DNA of 64,000 nt from contig NZ_JAAIWM010000003.1 in the NCBI RefSeq assembly GCF_011008845.1, positions 248,001 to 312,000 on the forward strand, in the 5' to 3' direction. This document shows positions 37,210 through 45,436 of this stretch, piece by piece; positions within the stretch are counted from its first letter, which is position 1, and each line of letters begins with the position of its first letter. Made by a program: the position numbers and the translations under genes. Origin of the DNA: Bacillus mesophilus. GTDB lineage: Bacteria; Bacillota; Bacilli; Bacillales; SA4. Below the pieces are notes generated by a model. The model did not search any database, was not told where the DNA came from, and saw nothing but the letters and a program-made list of their open reading frames with translations.

Positions 37210-38559
37210 TTACCACTCCTCAGTGAACATAGAGGATGGAAGCTTTATTCCATTAAGCTCAAATGCATCCATACAATAAGGCCTAATTCCTGTTGAAACC
37301 AATTTCCCTTGAATTTTACCGTCTATTGAAACACCAGATTCTTTAAATACAAAGAGATCCTGTAGAACAATAACATCACCTTCCATACCAATTACCTCGG
37401 TAATATGTGTTATTTTTCTAGTACCATCCTTCAATCTGTTCTGCTGGATAATGAGATCTATAGCTCCTGCAATTTGTTCACGGATAGCCCTTACTGGCAA
37501 ATCCATTCCTGCCATTAACACCATTGTTTCTAAACGAGAAAGTATATCACGTGGCGAGTTGGCATGTCCTGTCCCTAAGCTTCCATCATGACCAGTATTC
37601 ATGGCCTGTAGCATATCCAAAGCTTCAGCACTCCGAACCTCTCCTACTATAATGCGATCGGGTCTCATACGAAGTGAATTTCTAACAAGATCACGAATGG
37701 TAATGGCACCTTGTCCTTCAATATTTGCAGGTCGTGCCTCTAAAGATACAACATGTTCCTGAGACAGTTTAAGCTCTGCAGCATCCTCAATAGTTACAAT
37801 TCGCTCATCATTCGGGATAAAGGCCGATAATACATTTAATGTAGTTGTTTTCCCAGAACCTGTTCCCCCACTGATAAATAAGTTTAGACGAGCCTTAACA
37901 CAGGCATCTAAAAATTGCGCCATTTCTCGTGTCAATGTGCCAAACTGAACTAAATCATCCGCCGTAAAAGGAGTCTGTGAGAATTTACGAATGGTAATCG
38001 TCGGTCCATTCAATGCTAAAGGTGGAATGATGGCATTAACACGTGATCCATCAGGCAGTCTTGCATCCACCATAGGTACACTTTCATCAATTCTTCTTCC
38101 CAGTGGTGACACAATTCGCTCAATTACCCTAGTTACATGGTCATCATCACGAAAACTAACATTACTTTTATAGAGCTTTCCTTTTTTTTCATAATAAACA
38201 TCAAGAGGACCATTTACCATGACCTCTGTTATGGATGGATCTAATAGTAGAGGGGTAATCGGTCCGTAGCCTGTCAGTTCACTTTCCACTGAGCTTAATA
38301 GAATGTTCTTTTCTTCGAAGGTTAAATATTCCCCTTCATTGTCAAAGAAGGGCTCCACTAACTCTTTTATTTTTTCTTTCAAGTTTTGCTCGTTAATGGT
38401 TGGGTTATTCTTAATTTCATCCACTAAATAATTGTGAAGTTTATTTTCAAGGTCAATATCAACAGTATTTCGCTTAGGTTTAACTTCTTCCTTTAAAACA
38501 GTTGAGGAGGGGGAGTCTGTTACAGCTGTCTCTCCCCCAAGTCTTCTTAATAAAGCCAT
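37210..38559 (-). CDS. tadA: Tad pilus ATPase TadA/CpaF
   Basis: The protein has 449 residues. It is a secretion ATPase with Walker [17 protein letters not shown], Asp box [11 protein letters not shown], Walker B-region [20 protein letters not shown] and His box [13 protein letters not shown]. The N-terminal domain carries [20 protein letters not shown], typical of CpaF. It hydrolyses ATP to drive assembly, and sometimes retraction, of Flp pilus fibres. It lies 10 bases after tadZ. Confidence 0.95.
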   Translation of the reverse strand: MALLRRLGGETAVTDSPSSTVLKEEVKPKRNTVDIDLENKLHNYLVDEIKNNPTINEQNLKEKIKELVEPFFDNEGEYLTFEEKNILLSSVESELTGYGPITPLLLDPSITEVMVNGPLDVYYEKKGKLYKSNVSFRDDDHVTRVIERIVSPLGRRIDESVPMVDARLPDGSRVNAIIPPLALNGPTITIRKFSQTPFTADDLVQFGTLTREMAQFLDACVKARLNLFISGGTGSGKTTTLNVLSAFIPNDERIVTIEDAAELKLSQEHVVSLEARPANIEGQGAITIRDLVRNSLRMRPDRIIVGEVRSAEALDMLQAMNTGHDGSLGTGHANSPRDILSRLETMVLMAGMDLPVRAIREQIAGAIDLIIQQNRLKDGTRKITHITEVIGMEGDVIVLQDLFVFKESGVSIDGKIQGKLVSTGIRPYCMDAFELNGIKLPSSMFTEEW

Positions 38560-38569
38560 TTAAATTCTC

Positions 38570-39751
38570 CTATCTTGAAAGTATTTCAACCTTCTCCTTG
38601 ATGCTAGAATCTTTACTTTTATTCGTAACCTTATCATCCATTAGTTTTTTTGCAATTACCTTAATATTCTTTGAAAATGGGTTTCTAGGGTTTGTAAGAA
38701 CAAACGGCTTCCCTTCGTTGACCGACATAACAATCTGTTTTTCCTTGTTAGGAACTCGAGAGAAAAGTTTTTTACCTAGAATCTTTTCAACCGTCTCTGG
38801 TTCGATCCCCTTAACTTTATAAGCCCGATTTAGAATCACTTTTATTTTATCTTTAAGCCCTAAGGAATCTAATGTATCCACGTATATCTTCGTGTTTTTT
38901 ATAGTGGGTAAATCCATAAAGGTAGTCACCAAAATGTCAGTTGACATTTCTAAACTGATAATACCAATCTCAGATAGATGTACTGGAGTATCAATAAGAA
39001 CTACATCGTAGCTCTCTTGTATGTCTAGTAAAATGGCACGTATATGATTTTCATTAATGGCCTCAGCAAACTCAGGGCGAAGAGGAGCAGGTATGATGTC
39101 TACTCCGGATTCATGCTGTTGAACAAACCTAGATATGTCTCTATGTGCATTACCATATTGTTCTTTCGTCCATTCATAAATCGTTCGTTTTGGTTTAATA
39201 TCGCAGAACATCGCAACATCACCAAATTGAAGGTTAAGATCTAGAATGACTACTTTATACTTTTGTTTAGCTAATTCAGCCGCAAGATTGACAACAATGG
39301 TGGTTTTACCCACCCCACCTTTCGTACTGCAAACCGTAATTGTACGTTTCTCTTTCAATTCTTTAACTTCTTCTACTTGATTTTGAGCTTTTTTAAGTTC
39401 CCAAACCGCCCTTTCCATTACCTCAACGGTTTCATGCTGGTCAGCAGATATAAATAGAACGTCCACAGCCCCTGAACGAATAGCTAACCTTAAATCTAAC
39501 TCCTCTTCACGCCCTACCAGGACAATTCCAACATTGGGATACGTGAAGTTTAGCTTTTTACAAAGTTCATATATATTACTGCTTGAATTTGCTTCTATAA
39601 AGACAACCGTATGTTCGTTTTCCTTAATATTCTTTTTTATATCTCCCATTTCTTGAATCGTGGTCAATGGATACTTTAACTCATCAGCAGCCTGTTGAAT
39701 TTGAGTAATAACATTTAGATGATTTGTATAATAGATCACCCTCGTTTTCAT
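38570..39751 (-). CDS. tadZ: Tad pilus localisation ATPase TadZ/CpaE
   Basis: The protein has 393 residues. The N-terminal receiver-like domain (VFIEANSSSNIYEL, GIVLVGREEELDLRLAI) is followed by a MinD/ParA-type ATPase with deviant Walker A CSTKGGVGKTTIVVNLA (about residue 143), VVILDLNLQFGD and VVLIDTPVHL. The signature KGGVGKT lysine is present. TadZ/CpaE places the pilus machine in the cell. It is next to tadA as in known loci. Confidence 0.92.
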   Translation of the reverse strand: MKTRVIYYTNHLNVITQIQQAADELKYPLTTIQEMGDIKKNIKENEHTVVFIEANSSSNIYELCKKLNFTYPNVGIVLVGREEELDLRLAIRSGAVDVLFISADQHETVEVMERAVWELKKAQNQVEEVKELKEKRTITVCSTKGGVGKTTIVVNLAAELAKQKYKVVILDLNLQFGDVAMFCDIKPKRTIYEWTKEQYGNAHRDISRFVQQHESGVDIIPAPLRPEFAEAINENHIRAILLDIQESYDVVLIDTPVHLSEIGIISLEMSTDILVTTFMDLPTIKNTKIYVDTLDSLGLKDKIKVILNRAYKVKGIEPETVEKILGKKLFSRVPNKEKQIVMSVNEGKPFVLTNPRNPFSKNIKVIAKKLMDDKVTNKSKDSSIKEKVEILSR

Positions 39752-40378
39752 TTAACGAAACACCCCTTCATGTAGAGCATCTTCGTGGATGTGAGTTTTT
39801 TCCTTCTGAACCATATCATCGCCTTCTCCTCTAAGCATTAAATAAAGCGTATCTCTGGTAGCAAAGCCTAAGGCTAGGCCTTGTGTAGGATTAACCTCTA
39901 GCGTAACAAGTGCATATCTAGCAGCTTCTTCCTTTGTGTCAGCAGCATGGCCAATCGCTAATACCTTTACATTTTGTAAAAGTAAAGTAGCAGCTGCATG
40001 TTGATTAGGATTCTTTTTTTCTGTCTCTTCAGTTGGTGGCTCCATAATAGAAACTAGATCCACAAATGCACCTGGTTTTAAAAACCCTGATACACCATTA
40101 ACTACATTCACCTCTATAGAAATTCCTCTTTTACCCTTACCCGGAGGAATCATAAAGTTTGGTGCATCCTTATCGTCTTCAGTAGATAGAACCTCTGCTT
40201 CCGGTTCTACCGCAGATTCATTTGCCCCCTCCTGTCCAGCTTCTTCTACAGACTCATTCTGTTCCTGATCAGAGGTTACTTGTTGTGTAGTTCCTTTTGA
40301 TAGATAGGTAAAGTAGAAGATTCCTGTTGCGATCATTCCAAAAACTATAGCAAATGTCCAAATCTTTTTTATACTCAT
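39752..40378 (-). CDS. cpaB: Flp pilus assembly protein CpaB/RcpC (SAF domain)
   Basis: It has 208 residues from ATG at 40378, which follows GCAGGAGG; a longer frame begins at 40399 but lacks a better site. An N-terminal membrane helix (KIWTFAIVFGMIATGIFYF) is followed by an acidic linker and a SAF-like domain, PPGKGKRGISIEVNVVNGVS and GFLKPGAFVDLVSI, then LLLQNVKVLAIGHA. CpaB/RcpC is an extracytoplasmic Tad component. Gram-positive loci have no secretin, and none is seen here. Confidence 0.88.
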   Translation of the reverse strand: MSIKKIWTFAIVFGMIATGIFYFTYLSKGTTQQVTSDQEQNESVEEAGQEGANESAVEPEAEVLSTEDDKDAPNFMIPPGKGKRGISIEVNVVNGVSGFLKPGAFVDLVSIMEPPTEETEKKNPNQHAAATLLLQNVKVLAIGHAADTKEEAARYALVTLEVNPTQGLALGFATRDTLYLMLRGEGDDMVQKEKTHIHEDALHEGVFR

Positions 40379-40398
40379 GATTTCCTCCTGCAAATTCA

Positions 40399-41391
40399 CT
40401 AGTCGACTAGCTTATATCCATATGCTCCATAATTTGTTTGGGCTGGAGAGCTATCTCCTCCAACGTTATAACTGATTAATTGTCCCTTTACCTCTGCTCC
40501 TTCACTTGATTCTGATACACTCACTAAGAAGAAGACAGCAAATCCGATCACTTCAACTTTTTTTATTTGGTTACCTGTTTCAAATTCAATAATCTTGTAG
40601 ATAGGTACTGTAACAATTCTTTCACAATCCTCAGGATATGTTGCTGCATCATATGTTACATAGGAAGGACATGAACTAAGTCGATCTTTAATTCCTTGCT
40701 TAGTAGGACCGACCATATTACCAGTTTGCGTCTCTAGTTCCATTCCAACTTTTACTTCCACATTAGAACCGTTTTTAAGATCATCTCTGTATTTATCTCC
40801 ACCAGTCCCTGTCAATACAAGTGGTCCCGTATTACCAGATCCTAAATTGTTGGCACCATCACATCCAATACTTGTACTAGTAGGGTCTGATGGCTTTGGA
40901 AGCTTTAACGTTATCTCTGTACAGTTCTTCCATAAGTCATAATCTACATGTTGGATTCCCAGTGGTATAACACCTCTACCTGATGTCATGGGATTTAATT
41001 CAACCTTTGCAGTTGCAATGACATCCTGATCATTAAATCCAAGTACTTTTGCAAATGTAAATTTTACATTTTCTTTGGTTGTCACCCTAACCCATTTTTT
41101 ATTGGGATCAATTTCAACTTTTACCTCATCAACAGTTGGTCTATTCTTGTTTGCTGTGTTCGTAGCTTCAAGTTCTGCCTTTGTAGAATCTAATGGGAGC
41201 TCTTGTGCAGCAGCTAATGCTGCGGCATCTGCAGCCTTTTGCAACCTACTCTTCTCTGTATATAAGGACCCTCCATCAACAGTTAGAGCCGTAAAGCCCA
41301 TTAAACCAACTAGTGCGAATGCCACAATAATCAGAACTCCACCTGATTCATTATTTAAAAATGTTCTAAACTTAAACATCATTCTTCTCAT
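40399..41391 (-). CDS. TadG-like pilus assembly protein
   Basis: The protein has 330 residues. FLNNESGGVLIIVAFALVGL at the N-terminus is the TadG/TadE-like pseudopilin helix. It is followed by LTVDGGSLYTEKSRLQKAADAAALAAA, the TadG_N signature, and then an extracytoplasmic domain. Cysteines in the middle (NCTEI, SIGCDG, SSCPSY, EDCERI) may pair. The C-terminal part has no recognised domain. Known role: minor pilin-like assembly factor. It lies 1 base after tadE and 20 bases before cpaB. Confidence 0.86.
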   Translation of the reverse strand: MRRMMFKFRTFLNNESGGVLIIVAFALVGLMGFTALTVDGGSLYTEKSRLQKAADAAALAAAQELPLDSTKAELEATNTANKNRPTVDEVKVEIDPNKKWVRVTTKENVKFTFAKVLGFNDQDVIATAKVELNPMTSGRGVIPLGIQHVDYDLWKNCTEITLKLPKPSDPTSTSIGCDGANNLGSGNTGPLVLTGTGGDKYRDDLKNGSNVEVKVGMELETQTGNMVGPTKQGIKDRLSSCPSYVTYDAATYPEDCERIVTVPIYKIIEFETGNQIKKVEVIGFAVFFLVSVSESSEGAEVKGQLISYNVGGDSSPAQTNYGAYGYKLVD

Positions 41392-41392
41392 A

Positions 41393-41764
41393 TCACTCCA
41401 CCCTCATCACAGTTTCATCAATTAAATTAAAAGGAGGAACTAAACCTCCAATTATAGGAGTTAGATAGTTAACACTATGGGAAACTACAACTTTTACATA
41501 GGATCCTCTAGAAGGATCCGGATCAAATGTAACGCTAACATCTGATGATGTAAGTAGACCTGATGAAGTATCAACTGCCTTATTTACTGCTAAGGTTACA
41601 TCTTTGCCAACACTAGCCTCTCGTGCCGCTTCCCTTCCTGAATGATCGATCGTTAGATATGCGTGGAATATTCTTCCGAAATCTACAATACCAAATAAGA
41701 GAAGTACTAATATCGGTAGGCATAATGCGAGTTCAACCATAGCAGCTCCTTTTTGAGATTTCAC
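41393..41764 (-). CDS. tadE: TadE-like minor pseudopilin
   Basis: I choose GTG at 41764, which follows GGGGGAG with a 6-base spacer and overlaps the prepilin peptidase stop as GTGA; a longer frame begins at 41779. The protein begins VKSQKGAAMVELALCLPILV, with a TadE-type prepilin cleavage region (KG/AAMVE) where the Glu is conserved. It is followed by a hydrophobic helix and a small outer domain. Processed by the adjacent peptidase, it is thought to prime pilus assembly. Confidence 0.88.
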   Translation of the reverse strand: MKSQKGAAMVELALCLPILVLLLFGIVDFGRIFHAYLTIDHSGREAAREASVGKDVTLAVNKAVDTSSGLLTSSDVSVTFDPDPSRGSYVKVVVSHSVNYLTPIIGGLVPPFNLIDETVMRVE

Positions 41765-42264
41765 AGTAAACTCCCCCATTTAATTGCCATTATAGTCCCG
41801 ATACAAATTGCAATTCCATATGGAAATGACATATCTTTGGAAGAGCTTTGTTGTATAGTTCCTGCATTCCCTCCAAATAATGCAAAAGTAAAGAACATAT
41901 ATCTAAAAGACTGTGTCAGTCCCATTTTTTTTACTATTAAAAAGAGTGAAATTAAACCACCAATTATTGCTGTATATAAGAAGGCGTGAAATACAAAAGT
42001 AGCACCTTTCATGGCACCAATTGCAGCCATTAACTTGACATCCCCTGCCCCTATTCCGCCTCGTAAAAACGGTATTAAAAATAAACCAAACCCCAAAAGA
42101 AATCCTTTACCACTAAATAAAAAACCTTCAAGTCCGCTAATGTATAGGTTCAACATAAATCCTATTACAATCCCAGGTAATGTTACTATGTTCAAAATTT
42201 TTCTATTTTTCAAATCGGTATATAAAGAAACTAGTAAAATTACAATGAGTACAAAATTGATCAT
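41761..42264 (-). CDS. tadV: A24 prepilin peptidase (TadV/CpaA type)
   Basis: The protein has 167 residues and about five membrane helices. The two catalytic Asp sites are visible: LYTDLKNRKILN (first) and GGIGAGDVKLMAAIGAMKG (GxGD). It lacks the N-terminal methyltransferase domain of large PilD-type peptidases, as is usual in Tad loci. It cleaves the leader of Flp, TadE and TadG-like pilins. Its stop overlaps the start of tadE, so they are translationally coupled. Confidence 0.92.
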   Translation of the reverse strand: MINFVLIVILLVSLYTDLKNRKILNIVTLPGIVIGFMLNLYISGLEGFLFSGKGFLLGFGLFLIPFLRGGIGAGDVKLMAAIGAMKGATFVFHAFLYTAIIGGLISLFLIVKKMGLTQSFRYMFFTFALFGGNAGTIQQSSSKDMSFPYGIAICIGTIMAIKWGSLL

Positions 42265-42324
42265 ATTTATCTCCCATAGCTTTTCTTTTGTTATATTTAA
42301 AGAGAGCTTAATAAAGCATAGAAA

Positions 42325-42361
42325 CTTTTTAAAAATGCCCCGCTAACAAAGCGAGGCATAC
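42325..42361 (-). terminator. Hairpin between flp and the rest of the Tad operon
   Basis: The minus strand has ATGCCTCGCT, loop, AGCGGGGCATTTTTAAAAAG, a strong GC-rich stem. It lies directly after the flp stop and before the peptidase gene. It probably lets most transcripts stop after the pilin, so pilin is made in excess over the machine. Confidence 0.8.
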
Positions 42362-42364
42362 AGA

Positions 42365-42532
42365 TTATTTGCTTAATTGTGTTCCTACCTTGTTAAATAA
42401 GCCGTTTACTTTTTCACCTAGGAAACCTGCTCCAACTGCAGCAACCACAGCGATTAAAGCTACGATCAAACCATACTCAACCATTGTAGCTCCTTCTTCT
42501 TCTACTACTAATCTCTTTAACATTTCTTTCAT
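42365..42532 (-). CDS. flp: Flp-type major pilin
   Basis: It has 55 residues from ATG at 42532, which follows GGAGG. A longer frame from GTG at 42547 would overlap the ribosome site and is unlikely. The leader MKEMLKRLVVEEEG is followed by ATMVEYGLIVALIAVVAAVG, with Glu5 of the mature pilin and the Tyr next to it (VEYGL), the class III pilin signature. The C-terminus (KVNGLFNKVGTQLSK) is typical in length. It is the major subunit of an adhesive Tad pilus. Upstream AGAAC/GTTCT palindromes may bind the SinR-like regulator. Confidence 0.93.
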   Translation of the reverse strand: MKEMLKRLVVEEEGATMVEYGLIVALIAVVAAVGAGFLGEKVNGLFNKVGTQLSK

Positions 42533-42651
42533 TTTAAATTCCTCCACCTTGTTTATAATTTTTATATATTGAATGTTTAACCATCAATTTTATGATTGCT
42601 GTTAGCGACTATGTAAGAATTATTGATTAAACATTTAATACCTAGTTTAAT

Positions 42652-42704
42652 TTGTTCGTTTTAGTGAACAAGTTATAACCTGATTATAGTTCTATATTAA
42701 GAAC
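42652..42704 (-). promoter_or_regulatory. Putative SinR-like operator region before flp
   Basis: Two inverted repeats are present: TTGTTCGTTTTAGTGAACAA (42652-42671) and GTTCTATATTAAGAAC (42689-42704). They are imperfect forms of the GTTCTTT/AAAGAAC boxes seen before the sortase and SinR-like genes. They lie 120-170 bases upstream of the flp start. Confidence 0.5.
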
Positions 42705-42780
42705 AGGTCAATACTTTTTAAAAAACTTTTTTATTTTTTTTCATAGATTTCAAATCCCCCTTATAAACCCTCTACGATCT

Positions 42781-42942
42781 TTACTTACGTTGCAAACTTA
42801 CTTTATCACCGATATCTACATCCTTATCTAAAGGTTCAGAAGTAATGAAGTCTAATTCTTCCGTTAGTACAGTTAGATGTTCACTACCAATCTCCATTAC
42901 AATACCCTCAACTGTAGGTTTAACCGATTCATTATTATTCAT
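42781..42942 (-). CDS. Small 53-residue protein, unknown function
   Basis: I choose ATG at 42942, which follows GGAGG with a 6-base spacer; the frame is open to 42996 but has no site there. The protein starts MNNNESVKPTVEGIVMEIGS and ends with IGDKVSLQRK. It looks like a small beta-barrel-type module: VEGIVMEIGSEHLTVLT and VDIGDKVSLQ resemble an OB-fold or ribosome-binding-type strand pair, but I cannot assign a family. It lies between the Tad and sortase operons, and GTTCTTT/AAAGAAC boxes lie 20-70 bases upstream, so it should belong to the same regulon. Confidence 0.65.
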   Translation of the reverse strand: MNNNESVKPTVEGIVMEIGSEHLTVLTEELDFITSEPLDKDVDIGDKVSLQRK

Positions 42943-42959
42943 ATCTAACCTCCAATATT

Positions 42960-43010
42960 GTTCTTTATATGAATCATATAAAGCCACTGAATTCATTTCT
43001 TATAAAGAAC
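42960..43010 (-). promoter_or_regulatory. SinR-box-like sites before the 53-residue gene
   Basis: GTTCTTT at 42960-42966 and AAAGAAC at 43004-43010. SinR of Bacillus subtilis recognises GTTCTYT, so both match. Confidence 0.6.
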
Positions 43011-43081
43011 AAAAAGTGCGTAAAAAACCCCTTCAAATCAATTAAAAAGAATATGATGCCTTTCTAAGTTTATAACATAAT

Positions 43082-43723
43082 TTAGTTCACTAATTCCCCC
43101 ACCAACACAAACCTCTCAGGCGCAGGACCAACAAATTCAAAAGGATAACAAGTAATGAGCGTTAACGTAGCCTTATCATACGGAACAATAACAGTCCGAT
43201 CATCTTTATCTACTATTCTCTGACCGGTTATTTTATAGGTGAAGGTTCCAGCTACAGTCTCAACGATGATCATATCCCCAGTCTCAATTGTTCCTAGGTC
43301 TTTAAACACTGTGTCTCGGTGTCCAGCTAAAACTGTGTTGTCTGATTCCCCTGGTAAAACACTACCTATATAATGCCCTACACCTTCAGCTAATTCCGGC
43401 TGGTCAGTTCCATGAATAATAGGGAATTCTTGATTAATCTTTGGAATGGTGATCTTCCCAAATACTTCTCCTACTTTTGGTGGATGTGGATATAGGATAG
43501 TAGTTTCTTTTGATTGATCCTTTTTATGTAAGTCAATAATCTTTTCCTCCTCAAATGCTGAAATTGGAGATTCAATGTTGTATGTCTCTTTTTTTTGTTC
43601 CCATTCTTCTAATGCTGCATTTACTGTAGTATTTGATATGTATATCTGATAGGCAGAAAAGCAAACAAAAAAAAGGGAGAGGAGGAAGATCAGTTTAAAA
43701 AGTCCTAATGCCTTTTTATTCAT
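43082..43723 (-). CDS. srtD: Class D sortase
   Basis: The protein has 213 residues with a GAGGGG ribosome site. An N-terminal membrane anchor (KLIFLLSLFFVCFSAYQIYI) is followed by the sortase fold. Catalytic residues are visible: His in VLAGHRDTVFKDLG, Cys in TLITCYPFEFVG and Arg in APERFVLVGEL. The TLxTC motif marks the class D type. It joins proteins with an LPxTA-like sorting signal to the wall. The gene for the likely substrate lies 32 bases upstream in the same operon. Confidence 0.93.
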   Translation of the reverse strand: MNKKALGLFKLIFLLSLFFVCFSAYQIYISNTTVNAALEEWEQKKETYNIESPISAFEEEKIIDLHKKDQSKETTILYPHPPKVGEVFGKITIPKINQEFPIIHGTDQPELAEGVGHYIGSVLPGESDNTVLAGHRDTVFKDLGTIETGDMIIVETVAGTFTYKITGQRIVDKDDRTVIVPYDKATLTLITCYPFEFVGPAPERFVLVGELVN

Positions 43724-43755
43724 AATCTACCCCTCAAATATAGTGTTTAGTCTAT

Positions 43756-44721
43756 TTATCCATTCCTTCTTAATCCAATAAGAAGTGGAATGCTTGAACC
43801 GATTAAAATCGTGCCACTTATTAATAACAAATTGAGCCAATTGCTTGCTGTGTCTGGCATTTGACCACCACTAATAGTTTTTGAAACAGGAGTTGTATCT
43901 GGCTCTTCCTGCTCTGTAGGTTCATCAGGTGTTACCGGGTCTGCCGGTGCATCCACTGGATCTGTCGGTGGATCCACTGGGTCTGTCGGTGGGTCCACTG
44001 GGTCTGTCGGTGGATCCACTGGGTCTGTCGGTGGGTCCACTGGGTCTGTCGGTGGATCAACCGGTGGGTCCACTGGGTCTGTCGGTGGGTCCACTGGGTC
44101 TGTCGGTGGCTCCACTGGGTCTGTCGGTGGATCAACCGGTGGGTCCACTGGGTCTGTCGGTGGATCAACCGGTGGGTCCACTGGGTCTGTCGGTGGGTCT
44201 ACTGGGTCTGTCGGTGGGTCCACTGGGTCTGTCGGTGGGTCCACTGGGTCTGTCGGTGGATCCACTGGGTCTGTCGGTGGGTCTACTGGATCTATCGGTG
44301 GATCCACTGGATCTGTCGGTGGGTCTACTGGGTCTGTCGGTGGGTCCACTGGTTCTTCTGGTTCTTCTATTGCTTCTACTGTAATCCAATAACTTAACGA
44401 TCCGTTACCTTCCCTTCCAGCATAATCACTTGCAGGTGAAAAAGTTTGGTGCGAACCATCAGTCTTTATTACATGAATAGCAGTTATATATGGTTCGTTT
44501 ATATCTATTGGTTGAACTGCAGAATAAAGGTCTGAACTTCTTCTATTTAGTTGAAGATTCTCTGATGTCTCATAATTAACAGTAACCGTTGAAATATATT
44601 CACTACCTGCAAGAATATGAACATGAATATGATCATTTTTTGCTTCACTTGTCTTAACAAGAGGACTAAAGAAGTTTCCCGCTATAAATAGGAAACCAAT
44701 TAATAGGATTTTTACCTTCAT
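43756..44721 (-). CDS. Proline-repeat surface protein with class D-type sorting signal
   Basis: The protein has 321 residues with a GGAGG ribosome site. A signal peptide (KVKILLIGFLFIAGNFFS) is followed by an N-terminal domain of about 95 residues, then about twenty VDPPTDP-type heptads. The C-terminal sorting signal is MPDTASN, then a hydrophobic helix and LRRNG. MPDTA resembles the LPNTA-like motif read by class D sortases. The repeat forms an extended stalk, so the N-terminal domain is displayed outside the wall. The repeats are near-identical at DNA level, so copy number should vary between strains. The ligand is unknown. Confidence 0.9.
   Translation of the reverse strand: MKVKILLIGFLFIAGNFFSPLVKTSEAKNDHIHVHILAGSEYISTVTVNYETSENLQLNRRSSDLYSAVQPIDINEPYITAIHVIKTDGSHQTFSPASDYAGREGNGSLSYWITVEAIEEPEEPVDPPTDPVDPPTDPVDPPIDPVDPPTDPVDPPTDPVDPPTDPVDPPTDPVDPPTDPVDPPVDPPTDPVDPPVDPPTDPVEPPTDPVDPPTDPVDPPVDPPTDPVDPPTDPVDPPTDPVDPPTDPVDPPTDPVDAPADPVTPDEPTEQEEPDTTPVSKTISGGQMPDTASNWLNLLLISGTILIGSSIPLLIGLRRNG
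43944..44359 (-). repeat. Tandem 21-base repeats coding VDPPTDP
   Basis: There are about twenty copies of a 21-base unit (GTGGACCCACCGACAGACCCA in outline on the minus strand), with a few six-base-shorter variants giving VDPPVDPP. The long reading frames on the plus strand here are an effect of the repeat. Confidence 0.93.
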
Positions 44722-44763
44722 GCTTTCACCTCCGAAATTAGATCGTCACTAAAAACGATCAGA

Positions 44764-44823
44764 AAAGAACACTCTTTCACTATTTAGAAATGTATTAATG
44801 ACTCTCAATTCTTAATAAAGAAC
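44764..44823 (-). promoter_or_regulatory. SinR-box-like sites before the surface-protein/sortase operon
   Basis: AAAGAAC occurs at 44764-44770 and 44817-44823, between the regulator gene and the divergent end of the operon, 43 and 96 bases upstream of the surface-protein start. Confidence 0.6.
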
Positions 44824-44882
44824 AACAAAACATACTTTAAGACATTCTCTTTCTAAATCTATGTAAATTATCAAAAGAGAAA

Positions 44883-45221
44883 TTAAACACTATTCTCAAC
44901 TTCTTCTTTTATTGAATACAGCATATTCTTAAATTGGGTGAATTCCTTCTCACTGATCTCAATTTTTGATAATTCATGAATTACATTATGTATTTTCTCG
45001 TCGATAGAATCTTTATTTCTGACCTTTAATTCGTATAACAATTCATTCATGGGTATTTCTAAAGCATTTGCTATCTTTTTTACGATTGTGACACTAGGAT
45101 TAGTTTGTTTACCTCTTTCTATAAAACTTAAATAAGATTTGGAAATTCCAGTAATCTTAGCAAGTTTATTTAATGAAAGGCCCTTTTGTTCTCGGATTTC
45201 TCTAACCCTGTTCCCCTCCAT
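44883..45221 (-). CDS. SinR-like XRE-family regulator
   Basis: The protein has 112 residues with a strong GGGAGGAGG ribosome site. An N-terminal helix-turn-helix (REIREQKGLSLNKLAKITGI, KSYLSFIERGKQTNPS) is followed by a linker and a C-terminal helix-pair (ISEKEFTQFKNMLYSIKEE) that resembles the SinR/SinI dimer hook. SinR represses matrix genes in B. subtilis by binding GTTCTYT. The same sequence is frequent around this gene, including upstream of itself, so autoregulation and control of the Tad, sortase and exopolysaccharide genes are likely. No SinI-like antirepressor gene is recognised nearby. Confidence 0.85.
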   Translation of the reverse strand: MEGNRVREIREQKGLSLNKLAKITGISKSYLSFIERGKQTNPSVTIVKKIANALEIPMNELLYELKVRNKDSIDEKIHNVIHELSKIEISEKEFTQFKNMLYSIKEEVENSV

Positions 45222-45278
45222 CGCAACCTCCTCCCTTCCTATATGATCTATGCCTACTCAGTACGCTATTACACATAT

Positions 45279-45294
45279 GTTCTTATTAAAGAAC
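45279..45294. promoter_or_regulatory. SinR-box palindrome before the regulator gene
   Basis: GTTCTTATTAAAGAAC: arms GTTCTT and AAGAAC around ATTA, about 58 bases upstream of the regulator start, in the divergent region. Confidence 0.65.
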
Positions 45295-45338
45295 GATAAT
45301 AAAAGTATAACTGCTTAGCAACAAAAAAGAAAGGGAAT

Positions 45339-45392
45339 ATTCTTTATAAAGAACGTATAATAATTAGTTACATGAAATGATAGTTAAAGAAC
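45339..45392. promoter_or_regulatory. Further SinR-box-like sites
   Basis: TTCTTTATAAAGAA at 45340-45353 is a perfect palindrome extending to AAAGAAC, and another AAAGAAC lies at 45386-45392. They lie between the regulator and the plus-strand exopolysaccharide genes at 45578. Confidence 0.62.
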
Positions 45393-45436
45393 CTAAAACT
45401 AAATAATTTAATTAGTAAAGAAATGGAATATAAATC

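Noticed and set aside
43944..44359. CRISPR-like appearance of the regular repeats
   Set aside because: The units are directly joined, with no unique spacers, and code a continuous proline stalk.
43932..44389. Long open frames on both strands across the proline repeats (plus-strand LGLSVGP-type protein, two extra minus-strand frames)
   Set aside because: They come from the 21-base repeat, which lacks stop codons in several frames. Only the frame with signal peptide and sorting motif is a gene.
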